The notes under the pieces are model-generated. The model did no database searches. It saw nothing but the letters and a program-made list of their open reading frames with translations, and had not been told where the DNA came from. A stretch of DNA of 44,189 nt. Origin: Desulfuromonas sp. (GTDB lineage: Bacteria; Desulfobacterota; Desulfuromonadia; Desulfuromonadales; Geopsychrobacteraceae). Shown here piece by piece: positions 1-7,978 of the stretch (the first letter of the stretch is position 1; every line of letters starts with the position of its first letter). The position numbers and the translations under genes were made by a program. Where the stretch lies: positions 1 to 44,189 of the forward strand of contig PKUC01000064.1 of assembly GCA_002868865.1 (NCBI GenBank), read 5' to 3'.

Positions 1-1
1 C

Positions 2-3000
2 AGCAAGCGTCCCGCTCCGGCCGCAGACAGCTACAACGCCATCGACCACTATGTCGCTGACGACTACAACTCCACAACAGGACTGCCCGAATTCAAAGTT
101 GTCGCGGCTCCCTGGAAGTACTTTCAAGCCTATGACATGAATGGCGACGGTACCACAGCAGAGGGCGAAGGCTTCAACATGCCGAACGTCCGCGAGATGG
201 ACTGCTTCATGTGCCACTTTGAAGGCTTCAACAACATCGTTAACTCGGCTGCTGTACAGATGGGTTACCTCAACGCTGCTCCGGCACTGTCTTCGGGCAT
301 GATGAACATGTTCACCCAGACCTATGTTCCGGGCACCGTGACCATCACCGCACAAGACATGGGCCCAATGGGCACCCAGGGTGTTGCCAGCCTGTCCGGT
401 CAGTTCCTGAATAAGCTCAAGCCTGAGCCTCCGACAGAGAACTGCCAGATGTGCCATACTCCGAGCAACATGGCGACCTTCCAGGACATGTTCGAAACCT
501 TCCTGTCGGCCGCTCCGATGGAGTACAACCCGACCGCACCGTTCGCCAGTGCACTGACCGGTAAAGCCCTGCCGTCTTACGACATCGCCGCAGCGTTCTA
601 CCCAGAAGGCTCCACCTCTGCTGAAGTCTTCATGGACTTCACCACACAGAGCTGGGTTTATGGCGACGGTTCCTCTGCTGCCGGTCCGTTCGGCATCTTC
701 CCGATTGCCCTGGATTCGTCCTGGTCAATGCTTGACGAAAGCGGCTACCCCATCACCACCGCAGCAGGTGGTGGCAAGGATGCCATGACCGGACCGCTGT
801 ACTACGAAGGTCGCGGTACCGCAACAACTCCCGCTGACCAGAACGCTATGAAAAAATCGACCATCCCCTTCCCGAAGGCGGACTGGTTTAAGCGTGGCGA
901 TCTGTGGGAGCCCGAGCTTGAAGTTCACTACAGCATGGGTTGCGGCGGCTGCCACTACAACGGCAACAGCGGCAACACCGACCTCAACCAGTGCGATCCC
1001 GGCCGTGGCCAGGTCCGCATGGGCGGTATCGAGAGCAAGGGCAACGGTGAGTACACCGACGCCACCCTCGACACCCGTAACACCGTTAAAACCTGCGTTG
1101 GCTGCCACGTCACCGGCAAGAGCCACAACGGTTCCGACATCGACACCTTCGGTGCTCCCAACCCGGGCGCTGCACACGCTGACGCCGGCCTGCTGGCTAA
1201 CGTCACCACCGGTGTCAAGCTCAATGAAACAACCGGCGCAGAAGAAACCTTTACCGGTAACCACATGGACGTAATCGACTGCTCGACCTGCCACGTCTAC
1301 AAGCCGACCATGGCAGTTCGTGCACTTGACTGCACCTCCGGTAAGCGTTTCCCGACCCTGATCGGTATCGACGAGAGCAAGGGCATGATGTCCATGTTCA
1401 CCGATCCGATGCAAGCCGACAGCCTGACCGATGAGCAAGCGGTTGGCGCTGTTAACACCAACTTCGGCAACATGGGCGTCAACCAGATGGGTATCGACAT
1501 GTTCATGGACATGACCCAGTACGGTGTCCCCACTGTATTCGGAATGCCGACACCTGATTCAATGGGTATGGGCAATATTGACTACATGACCGCGATGACA
1601 ACTGACATGGGCGGCGGAGTCACTATGATGGGCATCATGATGGGGCATTATGGCTTCACAGATTCTAACGATCTGATGGCCGCCCTTGGTGCTCAATTCC
1701 CAGGACTGGGCGAAGGTGCTACCCAGGGTGATGCAGCCCGCGCCATGCTGAAGGCCCAACTCCAAGAGTGGAAGCCGATCTACGGGTGGCATGCTAATGC
1801 TCCCAAGAAAACCCACGACGGCGAAGTCAACACCGAATGGCGTCGTAAGATCATTCCGATCAACTTCATCACCGCACAAATGTGGGACGATGCCGCTAAC
1901 GCTGCTGTTGATGCCAACGGCGACGATGGCGAAGAAAACGGCATGACCGTCCTGTGGGATCCGTGGATCAGCCGCGACATGAAAGCCGGCATGAACTTCA
2001 ACGACACTGGCTTTGCGACTGTACCGATCGGCTTCGGTGGTGGTGCATACCAATCCGCCTACAATGCCGACGGCACCTTTACCGGTGCGTTTGACTATGT
2101 CGGTATCTACGGCGGAAACGCCCTTATGACCACTCCTGAGCAGATCAATGCCTACAAGGCCTATCGTGAAGGCATTAAAGATTCACCCGGCCTGAACGGT
2201 CGCAGCTGGGCTGGCACCAAGCTGGTCTTCATGGGTGGCAATCCGTTCCAGGTCACTCACAACGTCTCCGCAGTCCGTAACGGCAAAACCTTGGGCCGTA
2301 AGGTCGGTGAGACCTATGGCTGCGCCGACTGCCACAGTGCAGGTTCCAACTTCTTCAGCGGCGCTTACGACATGACCGGTACCGGTGTTCCCGCGTCAAA
2401 CGAGTACGACTACGACGCATCCGGCTTTACCTTCGGTCTGGATCTTGCGACCGCTACCGCATCGAACATGATGCAGCGTCCGGTTGTCGACTACGAGGTT
2501 GTTGCTGATTCTGCCGACCTGCTGACCGGTTCCGAGGCCAAGTGGAAGTTTGCTGGTCTTGACCACGACGCTACCCCCCGCGCAGGCGGTTATGTTGACG
2601 ACGTCGAGTTCATCGAGCACGGTTGTTGGGACGGCTCTGAGTTTACTGTTCAGGGCACCACCTCAACTGGTGGCGTCTTCTGTACCACCGCCGACTACGC
2701 ACGTACCACTGACCTCGACCGCAGCGCCTTCCTGTATCCTGATCTGCACCACGATCACGATGCACTGGTCGCTCGTATCGCCGAGCTGGAGTCGATCACT
2801 GCTGCTGCCGAAGGTATTGGCGAGACTCCTGAAATCAGTGAGCCGATGACTGTCAACGGCGCAACCACAACCGGTGGTACAGTCGCAATTGAAGTTGCTG
2901 CAAATGCTGCTGTAACTCTGGGCGTTGAAGATGACGCAGCAACAGGCACACCGTCTTACTCTTACTACAACATCAACGATGAGTCGGTAACAGAACTTGC

Positions 3001-3391
3001 TGGAAACAGTGTCACCTTCACTACGCCTGGTACTTACCGCGTGGTTGTCACAACGACAACTGTAGAAGGCAAGGTTGCTCAGAGCTACCAGTATGTGACC
3101 GTCAAGGCACCTGCTGCTGGTGTTGATTCCATGGAAGCTGTTGCAACTGGCCAGGATGTTGTTCTGACCCTGACCGTAGGCGACTTCCCTGCTGGTACCG
3201 CAAATATCGCGGTCAGCTGGGGCGACGGTGGTGCTCTCAGCTTCGTCGATCCTCTGACTCTGGCTGAGGTTACCGCTGACAACACCATCGATTACACCTA
3301 TACCGGTACCGCTGTTGGTTCTGAAGTGAAGGTTCGCTTCAGCAACTCCGACAATGAAACACTCGGTATCTGGCACGATGTTGTCAAGTAA
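2..3391 (+). CDS. Large multiheme c-type cytochrome, 5'-truncated by the window edge
   Basis: The frame is open from base 2, so the true start lies upstream and the ATG at 137 is internal. About 1,129 residues are visible. Six CXXCH haem sites are seen at 203-217, 443-457, 941-955, 1094-1108, 1280-1294 and 2321-2335, so the protein should be exported and haem-loaded, probably for extracellular or outer-membrane electron transfer. Between haems five and six lies a Met-rich stretch (1379-1678, 20 Met in 100 codons). From about 2850 to the stop there are no haem sites; two Thr/Val/Gly-rich segments resemble PKD/Ig-like beta domains. A perfect terminator follows 25 bp after the stop. The signal peptide and any lipobox are outside the window. 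I do not recognise it as OmcS, OmcE or OmcZ: it is far longer and has sparse haems. The cytochrome call is sure; the specific role is unknown. Confidence 0.9.
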   Translation, partial: SKRPAPAADSYNAIDHYVADDYNSTTGLPEFKVVAAPWKYFQAYDMNGDGTTAEGEGFNMPNVREMDCFMCHFEGFNNIVNSAAVQMGYLNAAPALSSGMMNMFTQTYVPGTVTITAQDMGPMGTQGVASLSGQFLNKLKPEPPTENCQMCHTPSNMATFQDMFETFLSAAPMEYNPTAPFASALTGKALPSYDIAAAFYPEGSTSAEVFMDFTTQSWVYGDGSSAAGPFGIFPIALDSSWSMLDESGYPITTAAGGGKDAMTGPLYYEGRGTATTPADQNAMKKSTIPFPKADWFKRGDLWEPELEVHYSMGCGGCHYNGNSGNTDLNQCDPGRGQVRMGGIESKGNGEYTDATLDTRNTVKTCVGCHVTGKSHNGSDIDTFGAPNPGAAHADAGLLANVTTGVKLNETTGAEETFTGNHMDVIDCSTCHVYKPTMAVRALDCTSGKRFPTLIGIDESKGMMSMFTDPMQADSLTDEQAVGAVNTNFGNMGVNQMGIDMFMDMTQYGVPTVFGMPTPDSMGMGNIDYMTAMTTDMGGGVTMMGIMMGHYGFTDSNDLMAALGAQFPGLGEGATQGDAARAMLKAQLQEWKPIYGWHANAPKKTHDGEVNTEWRRKIIPINFITAQMWDDAANAAVDANGDDGEENGMTVLWDPWISRDMKAGMNFNDTGFATVPIGFGGGAYQSAYNADGTFTGAFDYVGIYGGNALMTTPEQINAYKAYREGIKDSPGLNGRSWAGTKLVFMGGNPFQVTHNVSAVRNGKTLGRKVGETYGCADCHSAGSNFFSGAYDMTGTGVPASNEYDYDASGFTFGLDLATATASNMMQRPVVDYEVVADSADLLTGSEAKWKFAGLDHDATPRAGGYVDDVEFIEHGCWDGSEFTVQGTTSTGGVFCTTADYARTTDLDRSAFLYPDLHHDHDALVARIAELESITAAAEGIGETPEISEPMTVNGATTTGGTVAIEVAANAAVTLGVEDDAATGTPSYSYYNINDESVTELAGNSVTFTTPGTYRVVVTTTTVEGKVAQSYQYVTVKAPAAGVDSMEAVATGQDVVLTLTVGDFPAGTANIAVSWGDGGALSFVDPLTLAEVTADNTIDYTYTGTAVGSEVKVRFSNSDNETLGIWHDVVK

Positions 3392-3416
3392 CAGCTACTG
3401 ACATAAACCTCTAGCC

Positions 3417-3458
3417 AAACGGCCCGAAGGAGAAATCCTTCGGGCCGTTTGTTTTTCT
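3417..3458 (+). terminator. Rho-independent terminator after the cytochrome gene
   Basis: A perfect 15-bp stem (3417-3431 with 3436-3450) closes a GAAA loop and is followed by GTTTTTCT. It lies 25 bp after the cytochrome stop, so the next gene needs its own promoter. Confidence 0.93.
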
Positions 3459-3791
3459 ATGAAATTTTGCAACATGGCTCTATTAAGGAAATATCTTCTC
3501 CCCTGTACTCATAACACCTTCTCTGATTAGAACCATCGACAGACCACAAAAATCGGCCCCCTTTTTGCATAATCATTAGAATATTTTCAACACCAGTCGC
3601 CCAATGGGGCATATCAACAGTCTATAGTTATTCACCACCTACCATGATGTGGTTTTCATGCTGTTTTTAGCTGATGGATAAGTGTAAAAATGTTACAAGT
3701 TGGGATCGAAGCAAAAGGTAACGAGACTCGACAACAGCTTAGCGCGACCAACTAATCGACCACGTTGACATTCATCACGAGGAGAAGGACC
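3459..3791 (+). other. Intergenic leader region upstream of the beta-propeller gene
   Basis: This 333-bp stretch is more AT-rich than the flanking genes and contains no credible ORF, tRNA or repeat. It holds a sigma-54-like -24/-12 element (3554-3569), a lone TATAGT at 3622-3627 without a good -35 partner, and the ribosome binding site GAGGAGAAGG just before the ATG at 3792. If the sigma-54 site is used, the transcript has a leader of roughly 210 nt, for which I see no recognised riboswitch. Confidence 0.6.
3554..3569 (+). promoter_or_regulatory. Candidate sigma-54 (-24/-12) promoter
   Basis: The sequence CGGCCCCCTTTTTGCA has GG and GC separated by exactly 10 nt, with the GGC and TTGCA elements of the TGGCAC-N5-TTGCA consensus. 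It points to the beta-propeller gene. rpoN and a sigma-54-dependent activator are both encoded in this window. The leading T and the A of GGCAC do not match, so it remains a candidate. Confidence 0.42.
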
Positions 3792-5714
3792 ATGCACAGC
3801 AAACTTATTCACCTTTGGCTCGGATTGATATTTTTTCTGGCCATATTGTTTCCCACACACACCATGGCTGCACCTTATGTCTATGTCGCAGACAGCGCAG
3901 ATAGCAGCGTTACCATCATTGACATTGCTACCCAAAAAGCTGTCGCCAGTATCGATTTAGGGGACAATAAAGGGCCTCAGGAAATTTTGCTCCACCCTGA
4001 CCGTCCTCACCTTTTTACTTCTAACTACAATGGTGGAAGCGTTTCTATCTATAAAATCAATGGATTTGACACCCACGAACTCATAAAAGAAATTCCCATT
4101 GATGGCGTAAACCCCGAAGGAATGGCTTTTAGTCCTGACGGCAAAAAACTTTACGTCGCTCATGCCCTTGGAACCAGTAGCACCAGTATCTGGTACCAGT
4201 ATTTGACTGAAATTGACATTAATGACGACCCAACCAATACAGGCTACCTGGAAGTTTCCAGAAAGCGCCTTTTCGCCATAAACGATGCACCTGCACCTCA
4301 CAGTATTCACATCCAAGAAGATGTCGATACCCTGTATGCCCTAATCAGCGGCCGCATTGAGGACATCGTCTACAAAGTAAATATCGAAGCCCTCCTGAAC
4401 CAGGAAGAAGATTTGATTGCCGAGAACAATCCGGCTGTCAAGAAGCAAGAGCTCAAAGAAGGGTGCGGTCCACACGGGCTTGATGTTTCTGAAGCTGGCA
4501 TCGCATACGTCACATGCCAGGAATCTTCGGATCTTGCTTACTATGATACAACCGAATCCCCGATTGTTCCCAACTACCTCTCCCTCGGCGAGGGAACACT
4601 CCCTGAGGACGTTGTACTCAACAGCACAGAAACCAGTGCATACATTGCCAACACCGGCGCATCTACAGTGTCCGTTGTCGACCTCAGCGGCACCCCTTCT
4701 GAAGTTGAGACTCTTGAGATTGGCGAGGCTCTTTCACCTCGCTATATGACGATCAACCCCAGTGGCGACACGGTGTATGTCTCGTGCTACAAAGACTCAA
4801 GCCTCGCTGTCATCAGTACCGCTACAAATAGTTTTGAGACGTTCTCGGTTGACAGTGGCAACACAGATGGCTTTAAAGGGGTTTCGGAAGCAGATTATTC
4901 TGCACGAATTCTTTCCGAATCAGCCATTATCTTTGATCCAGCTGCAACGGATTCCGCAAGTGCCCCTACCGAGGTCAGCCTGACAAACAATGGCTTGGGC
5001 CAGCTCTCTATTACCAGCGTATCCATAGAATCCAGCGCTTTTACACTTACAGATATCGATTGTATTGGCGCAGTACTCGACCCATATGAAAGTTGTTCAT
5101 TTAATGTTACTTTTTCACCCGATGCGACCGGCGATATCTACGGATTAATACTCGTTGACTCAAATGCTTCGAATGCAACCTCGGGAACGATTTACGATAT
5201 AGGCCTCTCCGGAGAAGGAACGGAACCGACTGGTGTTACTCCCGTTGCCGCTCCGACCATTGACGACGCTGGTGGTACAATTATTACCGGCAATACCGTT
5301 AAATTTGTCTGGACACCTTCCGCAGATGACACCGCCGAGCTATTCACCTATCGTGTCGATGTCTCAAGCAGCGCGTCATTTGACAGTTACGATTCATTTT
5401 CTGCCTCTACCGGATTGGCGGCGGGAATGGGAATCGCTTCCCTACTCCTGATCGGTGGGGCGGTCAAAAACAACCGCCGGAAGCTGATGATCTGGGGGTG
5501 CACTTTGGCCCTAGCGGCACTCCTGACCGCTTGTGGTGGTGGCGGAGGAGGCTCTTCTGATCCAGATCCAGATCCTTCCGACCCAACCGGAACAATGTCC
5601 GTAACCCCGAGCACAGCCTTCGACAGCGGCACCTACCATTGGCGGGTCGGAGTCAAAGCTACTGGCACCGACTTTTGGGTTTACAGCGAGAGCCAAACAT
5701 TCACGATCGATTAA
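3792..5714 (+). CDS. Exported YVTN-type beta-propeller protein with ASH-like and split FN3-like domains
   Basis: The ATG at 3792 follows GAGGAGAAGG; the in-frame TTG at 3765 is upstream of that site and is rejected. The 640-residue protein begins with a Sec signal peptide (residues 1 to about 26, ending TMA-A). Residues 28-370 contain repeated blades of the YVTN/surface-layer type (for example YVYVADSADSSVTIID and AYIANTGASTVSVVDL). Residues about 385-480 look like an ASH/choice-of-anchor D immunoglobulin fold. The rest resembles a fibronectin-III-like domain, but it is interrupted at residues 541-600 by two hydrophobic segments flanking KNNRRK, a lipobox-like LLTAC (Cys581), six Gly and a DP repeat. 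Its neighbour is a multiheme cytochrome, so a role at the cell surface in electron transfer or binding is possible but not shown. A terminator follows. Confidence 0.85.
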   Translation: MHSKLIHLWLGLIFFLAILFPTHTMAAPYVYVADSADSSVTIIDIATQKAVASIDLGDNKGPQEILLHPDRPHLFTSNYNGGSVSIYKINGFDTHELIKEIPIDGVNPEGMAFSPDGKKLYVAHALGTSSTSIWYQYLTEIDINDDPTNTGYLEVSRKRLFAINDAPAPHSIHIQEDVDTLYALISGRIEDIVYKVNIEALLNQEEDLIAENNPAVKKQELKEGCGPHGLDVSEAGIAYVTCQESSDLAYYDTTESPIVPNYLSLGEGTLPEDVVLNSTETSAYIANTGASTVSVVDLSGTPSEVETLEIGEALSPRYMTINPSGDTVYVSCYKDSSLAVISTATNSFETFSVDSGNTDGFKGVSEADYSARILSESAIIFDPAATDSASAPTEVSLTNNGLGQLSITSVSIESSAFTLTDIDCIGAVLDPYESCSFNVTFSPDATGDIYGLILVDSNASNATSGTIYDIGLSGEGTEPTGVTPVAAPTIDDAGGTIITGNTVKFVWTPSADDTAELFTYRVDVSSSASFDSYDSFSASTGLAAGMGIASLLLIGGAVKNNRRKLMIWGCTLALAALLTACGGGGGGSSDPDPDPSDPTGTMSVTPSTAFDSGTYHWRVGVKATGTDFWVYSESQTFTID

Positions 5715-5732
5715 CACATCCTGTCTTTACAA

Positions 5733-5772
5733 AGAAAAATGGCCCGTGGTTTTCACCACGGGCCATTTTTCT
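5733..5772. terminator. Bidirectional terminator between convergent genes
   Basis: A perfect 17-bp inverted repeat (5733-5749 with 5756-5772) encloses a 6-nt loop and has A- and T-rich arms. It serves both the propeller gene on the plus strand and the FKBP gene ending at 5796 on the minus strand. Confidence 0.93.
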
Positions 5773-5795
5773 TTTATTCTTTCTCAACCTGTCAG

Positions 5796-6515
5796 CTACT
5801 CGGTCGCCTCTCCGCCACTAACCTTGTGCAGTTCAACTTCAAACAGCAGCACAGAGTTCGGTTCGATCAATGGGCCGGCTCCGCGCTCACCATAAGCGAG
5901 AACAGAAGGAATCGCCAGTTCGTACTTGGCACCTTCTTTCATCAACTGCAGCGCCTCGGTCCAGCCGGGGATCACCCCACCAACCGGGAAAGTGACCGGC
6001 TCGCCACGCTTGTGGGAGCTATCGAACACGGTGCCGTCAATCAGTTTGCCGACATAATCGACGGTGACGCTTGATGACACCTTCGGCTGTGGACCAGTGC
6101 CTTCTTCGATCACTCTGTACTGCAGGCCACTCTCGGTGGTGATGACGCCTTCTTTTTTGCCGTTCTCTTCCAGATAGGCGGCACCATCGACCTTATTCTT
6201 TTCTGACCGAGCTTCTGCACGTGCCTTGGCTTTAGCAGTGATTTCTTCCTGAATATCGGCCTTGACCTGGGCGATTTCCTCGGGTGTCAGCATTGGCTCG
6301 ACCCCATCAAGGCCATCCTTCATGCCTTTGAGAAAGACGTCGAAGTCAACATCCATCTCCTGAAGCTTAAAATTCTGCCCCAGATTCAGCCCATAGCTGT
6401 AGCTGAATTTCTGGTTGAGGGTGTTGAGCTCTATCACCTTGTCGGTGTCCTGTGCCGCACAGCCGGCAAATGTCAGTCCGGCCGTCAATGCCAGCGCGAG
6501 TCCTTTCAGTTTCAT
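5796..6515 (-). CDS. FKBP-type peptidyl-prolyl isomerase, Mip-like lipoprotein
   Basis: This 239-residue protein catalyses cis-trans isomerisation of prolyl bonds in exported proteins. A lipoprotein signal peptide with lipobox FAG-Cys19 places it in the envelope. Residues about 30-110 are helical and charged and match the Mip/FkpA dimerisation region. Residues about 125-235 are the FKBP domain, with typical elements VDYVGKLIDGTVFDSS, GVIPGWTEAL and AYGERGAG. The ribosome binding site AAAGGAG lies 9 nt upstream of the ATG. It is the last gene of a minus-strand set headed by a PilZ/histidine-kinase-like protein and including a multiheme cytochrome, so it may help fold that cytochrome (inference). 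It ends at a bidirectional terminator. Confidence 0.93.
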   Translation of the reverse strand: MKLKGLALALTAGLTFAGCAAQDTDKVIELNTLNQKFSYSYGLNLGQNFKLQEMDVDFDVFLKGMKDGLDGVEPMLTPEEIAQVKADIQEEITAKAKARAEARSEKNKVDGAAYLEENGKKEGVITTESGLQYRVIEEGTGPQPKVSSSVTVDYVGKLIDGTVFDSSHKRGEPVTFPVGGVIPGWTEALQLMKEGAKYELAIPSVLAYGERGAGPLIEPNSVLLFEVELHKVSGGEATE

Positions 6516-6553
6516 TCTTTATCGTCTCCTTTGGTAGTTTTTGCGTCGTCGCA

Positions 6554-6570
6554 GACAGGCACGTCCTGTC
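6554..6570. repeat. Short inverted repeat between the cytochrome and FKBP genes
   Basis: GACAGG and CCTGTC are separated by 5 nt in the 90-bp gap. No T-run follows, so it is not a convincing terminator; it could be an mRNA processing or stabilising hairpin. Confidence 0.35.
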
Positions 6571-6605
6571 CGGCGAGTGCAGGTGATGACACATCGATAA
6601 TATGG

Positions 6606-7946
6606 CTATTTCTGATAATCGACCGGCTGATTGCGGTCGTACTGCAATGTGCGGTGACACCCGGGCGTACAGCTTCCACCGGTTTCAGTGCGTTCGTAGC
6701 GGGTCGGGATCGCCCAATCACCGAAGCTTGCACCGGTTTCGTTAATCAACGCCGGCAGCGGGCTGACGTGGGGATCATGGCAGGCCCGGCAGGTGCGCCC
6801 TTTGCGGCTGTTAACAACATGCTTGTAATGGAGATTCTCTTTACCGTTTCTGAATTCAGTGTAGATGCTGGTGTTTTCGAAACGGAGCAGATTTTTGTCG
6901 TGGCAGGTCAGACAGAAGTCGTAGGCGCCTTCCTCATAAGGGGCGTAGAACGCCTCGGGATAATCATCACTGAGCAACTTGAGAAAATCGGACCCGTGCG
7001 GGTTGTGGCACGATGAGCATTCCCCGTCACGAATCGGGCCGTGGACCATGGTGTTTTCAGACAGATCCCCTTCGAGACCCTTTAATCCCTCGGGACGTTT
7101 TTTCTTGTCGTGGCGGTGGCAGTCGAGGCATAGGTCTTTCTGACTGGTCGGCAACAGGCCCTTGCGCTCCGAAAAGTGGGTCGAATGACACTGTCCGCAC
7201 CCCTTCTCGCTCTGCAGGGCGCGGTGCTTATGACGCGAGCGCCGTGCGGCGGTCCCGACCTCTTCGTGGCAGGTCACGCACAGGTCGGGCATCTTCTCTT
7301 TCAACAGAAACAGATGCCTACTCTGGTGCGGCAAGTGGCAGGAGGTACAGTCTTCATCACGCACGGGCGGGTGCACCACCGGCGCGGCCATCAACCCTTC
7401 GGCAAAGTTCTGGTGGCAGCTCAGACAGAGCTGTTTGACAGGTTTTAAAAGCCGGAACGGCTGATCTGACTGATGGGGATCGTGACAGACGGTACAGGCA
7501 CCGACCGCCACCGGTCCGTGGACATACTCCAGCTCCGGATCGAATCCATCGTGACACATCAGGCAGAGGTTTTTGAGGCCGTCACCTTTTAAAGTCGTTT
7601 CGGCTGTGCGACCGTGGGGTTGATGGCAGATCAGACACTCCCCGGAAGCGACCGGCGCGTGGATCTGACTCTGATCGAAGCTCATATCGTGGCATTGACT
7701 GCACAGTTCCGCGCCGTCAGCGATGAGGATAAAGTCCTGAGTCTCAGTGGCGGGATGAGTCTCGGTGGCGGGATCATGGCAACTGGTGCATTCGTCCTCC
7801 CAGCCGGGGAAGTGGGGTTCGTTGATCGCCGTAAAATCGGCGTGACATTCTGCGGTCAGGCATGATTCGGCCTGCGCAAAGCCCACCAGCGGCAACACCA
7901 GCAACACACCCAACAGACATCTGACCACCACCCTGAACTGCATCAT
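6606..7946 (-). CDS. Multiheme c-type cytochrome with doubled-CXXCH repeats, up to 15 haems
   Basis: This 446-residue protein has a Sec signal peptide ending AQA-E at about residue 26. Thirteen classical CXXCH sites are spread over the chain, many as repeats spaced with the CHxPH or CHDPH pattern of the doubled-CXXCH family. Two atypical sites bracket them: CX4CH at Cys29-His35 and CX3CH at Cys426-His431. If all bind haem the total is 15, at about one haem per 28 mature residues, typical of periplasmic electron-wire proteins. Two ATGs are adjacent at 7946 and 7943; AAGGT suits the second slightly better. The gene sits 32 bp downstream of an NtrC-type regulator gene and 90 bp before an FKBP gene, suggesting cotranscription. 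Its redox partner cannot be told from sequence. Confidence 0.93.
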   Translation of the reverse strand: MMQFRVVVRCLLGVLLVLPLVGFAQAESCLTAECHADFTAINEPHFPGWEDECTSCHDPATETHPATETQDFILIADGAELCSQCHDMSFDQSQIHAPVASGECLICHQPHGRTAETTLKGDGLKNLCLMCHDGFDPELEYVHGPVAVGACTVCHDPHQSDQPFRLLKPVKQLCLSCHQNFAEGLMAAPVVHPPVRDEDCTSCHLPHQSRHLFLLKEKMPDLCVTCHEEVGTAARRSRHKHRALQSEKGCGQCHSTHFSERKGLLPTSQKDLCLDCHRHDKKKRPEGLKGLEGDLSENTMVHGPIRDGECSSCHNPHGSDFLKLLSDDYPEAFYAPYEEGAYDFCLTCHDKNLLRFENTSIYTEFRNGKENLHYKHVVNSRKGRTCRACHDPHVSPLPALINETGASFGDWAIPTRYERTETGGSCTPGCHRTLQYDRNQPVDYQK

Positions 7947-7978
7947 TACCTTACACCTTGACTCATCGTATCAGCCGA

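Noticed and set aside
3765-3791. Upstream TTG start for the beta-propeller gene
   Set aside because: It would place the strong ribosome binding site inside the coding region and add polar residues before a clean signal peptide.
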